NCBI GenBank assembly: GCA_017418765.1
Contig: JAFOMV010000023.1
Location: forward strand, 1 to 7,204
Direction of reading: 5' to 3'
Source of the DNA: Ruminococcus sp.
GTDB lineage: Bacteria > Bacillota_A > Clostridia > Oscillospirales > Ruminococcaceae
Length of the DNA stretch: 7,204 nucleotides
In this document: piece by piece, positions 6,049-7,204 of the stretch
Numbering within the stretch: position 1 is the stretch's first letter
How the letters are laid out: each line of letters starts with the position of its first letter
The notes under the pieces: generated by a model
Database searches by the model: none
What the model was told of the DNA's origin: nothing
What the model saw: only the letters and a program-made list of their open reading frames with translations
Translations under genes and position numbers: made by a program

Positions 6049-7204
6049 TTATCTTATTTGTCCGTTGCCGTTGATAAGGTACTTAACGCTTGTAAGCTCG
6101 GTCAGTCCCATAGGACCTCTTGCGTGGAGCTTCTGTGTGGAAATTCCTATCTCAGCGCCGAAACCGAATTCACCGCCATCGGTAAAACGTGTGGAAGCGT
6201 TGACATAAACTGCGGCAGCGTCCACTTCATTCTGGAATTTCTGAGCATTTGCCAGCGAACTTGTAACTATGCACTCGGAATGTCCTGTGCTGTACTTTCT
6301 GATATGAGCAATAGCCTCATCGATATCATCAACGACCTTTACAGCGATGATGAAATCGTTGAACTCTGTAGCGTACTCGGTCTCTGTAGCTTTTTCGATG
6401 CCGCTGCCGAGAATAGCGATAGTTCTGTCACAGCCGTATATCTTCACATCATGCTCCTTGAAGCGGTCAGCGATCATAGGCAGGAACTTATCTGCGATAT
6501 CCTTGTGAACAAGAAGGCTCTCGATAGCATTGCATACAGAAGGACGCTGAGTCTTGGCGTTATCGGTTATCTCCACAGCCATATCCGGGTCAGCGGATGC
6601 ATCAACGTAAACATGGCAGTTGCCTGCGCCTGTCTCGATAACGGGCACAGTAGCATTCTTCACAACAGCCTGTATCAGGTTAGCGCTTCCACGTGGGATG
6701 ATAACATCCACGTAACCGTTGAGCTTCATCAGCTCTGTAGTTGTTTCACGGGAAGTATTCTCAACTACCTGGATTATATCCTCGGGAAGTCCTGTTTCAG
6801 CCAGTGCCTTTCTCATAATGCTGCCGAGGCAGATATTTGAGTTGATAGCCTCCTTGCCGCCTTTGAGGATGACCACATTGCCTGCCTTGAGGCAGAGGGC
6901 AGCAGCATCAACAGTAACATTCGGGCGTGACTCAAAGATGATTCCGATAACACCCAGAGGAACACGCTTCTTGACTATCTGCAAGCCGTTGGGACGATTG
7001 CCGCCGCCGATGACTGCACCGACAGGGTCAGCCAGAGCGATAAGCTGTTCAACACCCTGAGCAATGCCTTCGATGCGTTTTTCATCCAGCTTCAGTCTGT
7101 CCTGCTTGGCTTCGGTCATGCCGTTAGCCTGAGCAGCAGCGATATCCTTGGCATTTTCTGCGATTATTGTATCCTTGTTATCACGGAGCGCTTTTGCTAT
7201 AGCA
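6049..7204 (-). CDS. proA: ProA, glutamate-5-semialdehyde dehydrogenase (gamma-glutamyl phosphate reductase), N-terminus missing
   Basis: ProA reduces gamma-glutamyl phosphate with NADPH to glutamate semialdehyde, the second step of proline synthesis from glutamate, in the cytoplasm. The gene is cut by the right edge. The first complete codon is 7203-7201 and 384 residues are visible of about 415, so some 30 are missing. The fragment shows VPLGVIGIIFESRPNVTVD, then KAGNVVILKGGKEA, then TGAGNCHVYVD. The catalytic cysteine lies in QRPSVCNA (codon 6534-6532, residue 224 of the fragment; the Thermotoga enzyme has it at 255). The C-terminus with EFGFGAEIGISTQKLHARGP and GPMGLTELTS is complete. Its usual partner proB would lie upstream, outside the window. 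The next gene follows after 49 bases with no good terminator between, so they probably form one operon. No frameshift or missing key residue is seen. Confidence 0.97.
   Translation of the reverse strand, partial: AIAKALRDNKDTIIAENAKDIAAAQANGMTEAKQDRLKLDEKRIEGIAQGVEQLIALADPVGAVIGGGNRPNGLQIVKKRVPLGVIGIIFESRPNVTVDAAALCLKAGNVVILKGGKEAINSNICLGSIMRKALAETGLPEDIIQVVENTSRETTTELMKLNGYVDVIIPRGSANLIQAVVKNATVPVIETGAGNCHVYVDASADPDMAVEITDNAKTQRPSVCNAIESLLVHKDIADKFLPMIADRFKEHDVKIYGCDRTIAILGSGIEKATETEYATEFNDFIIAVKVVDDIDEAIAHIRKYSTGHSECIVTSSLANAQKFQNEVDAAAVYVNASTRFTDGGEFGFGAEIGISTQKLHARGPMGLTELTSVKYLINGNGQIR

Noticed and set aside
5848..6840. 330-residue open frame on the plus strand
   Set aside because: It runs antisense across both the coiled-coil gene and proA, has no ribosome site, and its protein is Ser/Cys-rich with no domain. 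ProA on the other strand is certain.
1..7204. A mobile element, phage region, CRISPR array, toxin-antitoxin pair or defence system
   Set aside because: No transposase, integrase, terminal repeats, spacer array, or nuclease/antitoxin pair was seen. The genes are housekeeping or envelope types with even base use.

Overview
The window looks like ordinary chromosome from a low-to-moderate GC, Gram-positive anaerobe of the Clostridia, most likely a Ruminococcus-type gut bacterium. This rests on the UvrA, IreB and ProA sequences, the strong GGAGG ribosome sites, the intrinsic terminators, the DUF1540 protein, and two long exported or membrane proteins of a style common in that group. The genus is an inference from protein style, not from a search.

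Left part, plus strand: the 3' end of uvrA (excision repair ATPase), then a small cysteine-rich DUF1540 gene with its own -10 box and a perfect palindrome at the predicted transcription start. Next is ireB (UPF0297/DUF965), a small phosphoprotein of the PASTA-kinase signalling pathway. It has a near-consensus promoter, a leader of about 125 nt and a very clear terminator, so it appears to be transcribed alone.

Middle, plus strand: after an AT-rich spacer with a promoter and a 5' inverted repeat lies a 622-residue protein with one N-terminal membrane or signal segment, a long exported domain, and an acidic/aromatic tail with tandem DWDSEDF repeats. No family was recognised.

Right part, minus strand: proA (glutamyl-phosphate reductase, proline synthesis; its start lies beyond the right edge) is followed 49 nt later by a 736-residue membrane protein. 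That protein has a long Glu/Ala/Arg coiled coil and an acidic linker on the cytoplasmic side, one transmembrane helix, and a C-terminal domain of about 180 residues outside. It meets the 622-residue gene tail to tail across a spacer holding two hairpin terminators, one for each direction.

No RNA gene, mobile element, CRISPR array or phage gene was seen. The least explained parts are the two long unrecognised membrane-linked proteins and the regulatory-looking palindromes and repeats in the upstream regions. Nothing here proves a new system, and the two large proteins need not act together.
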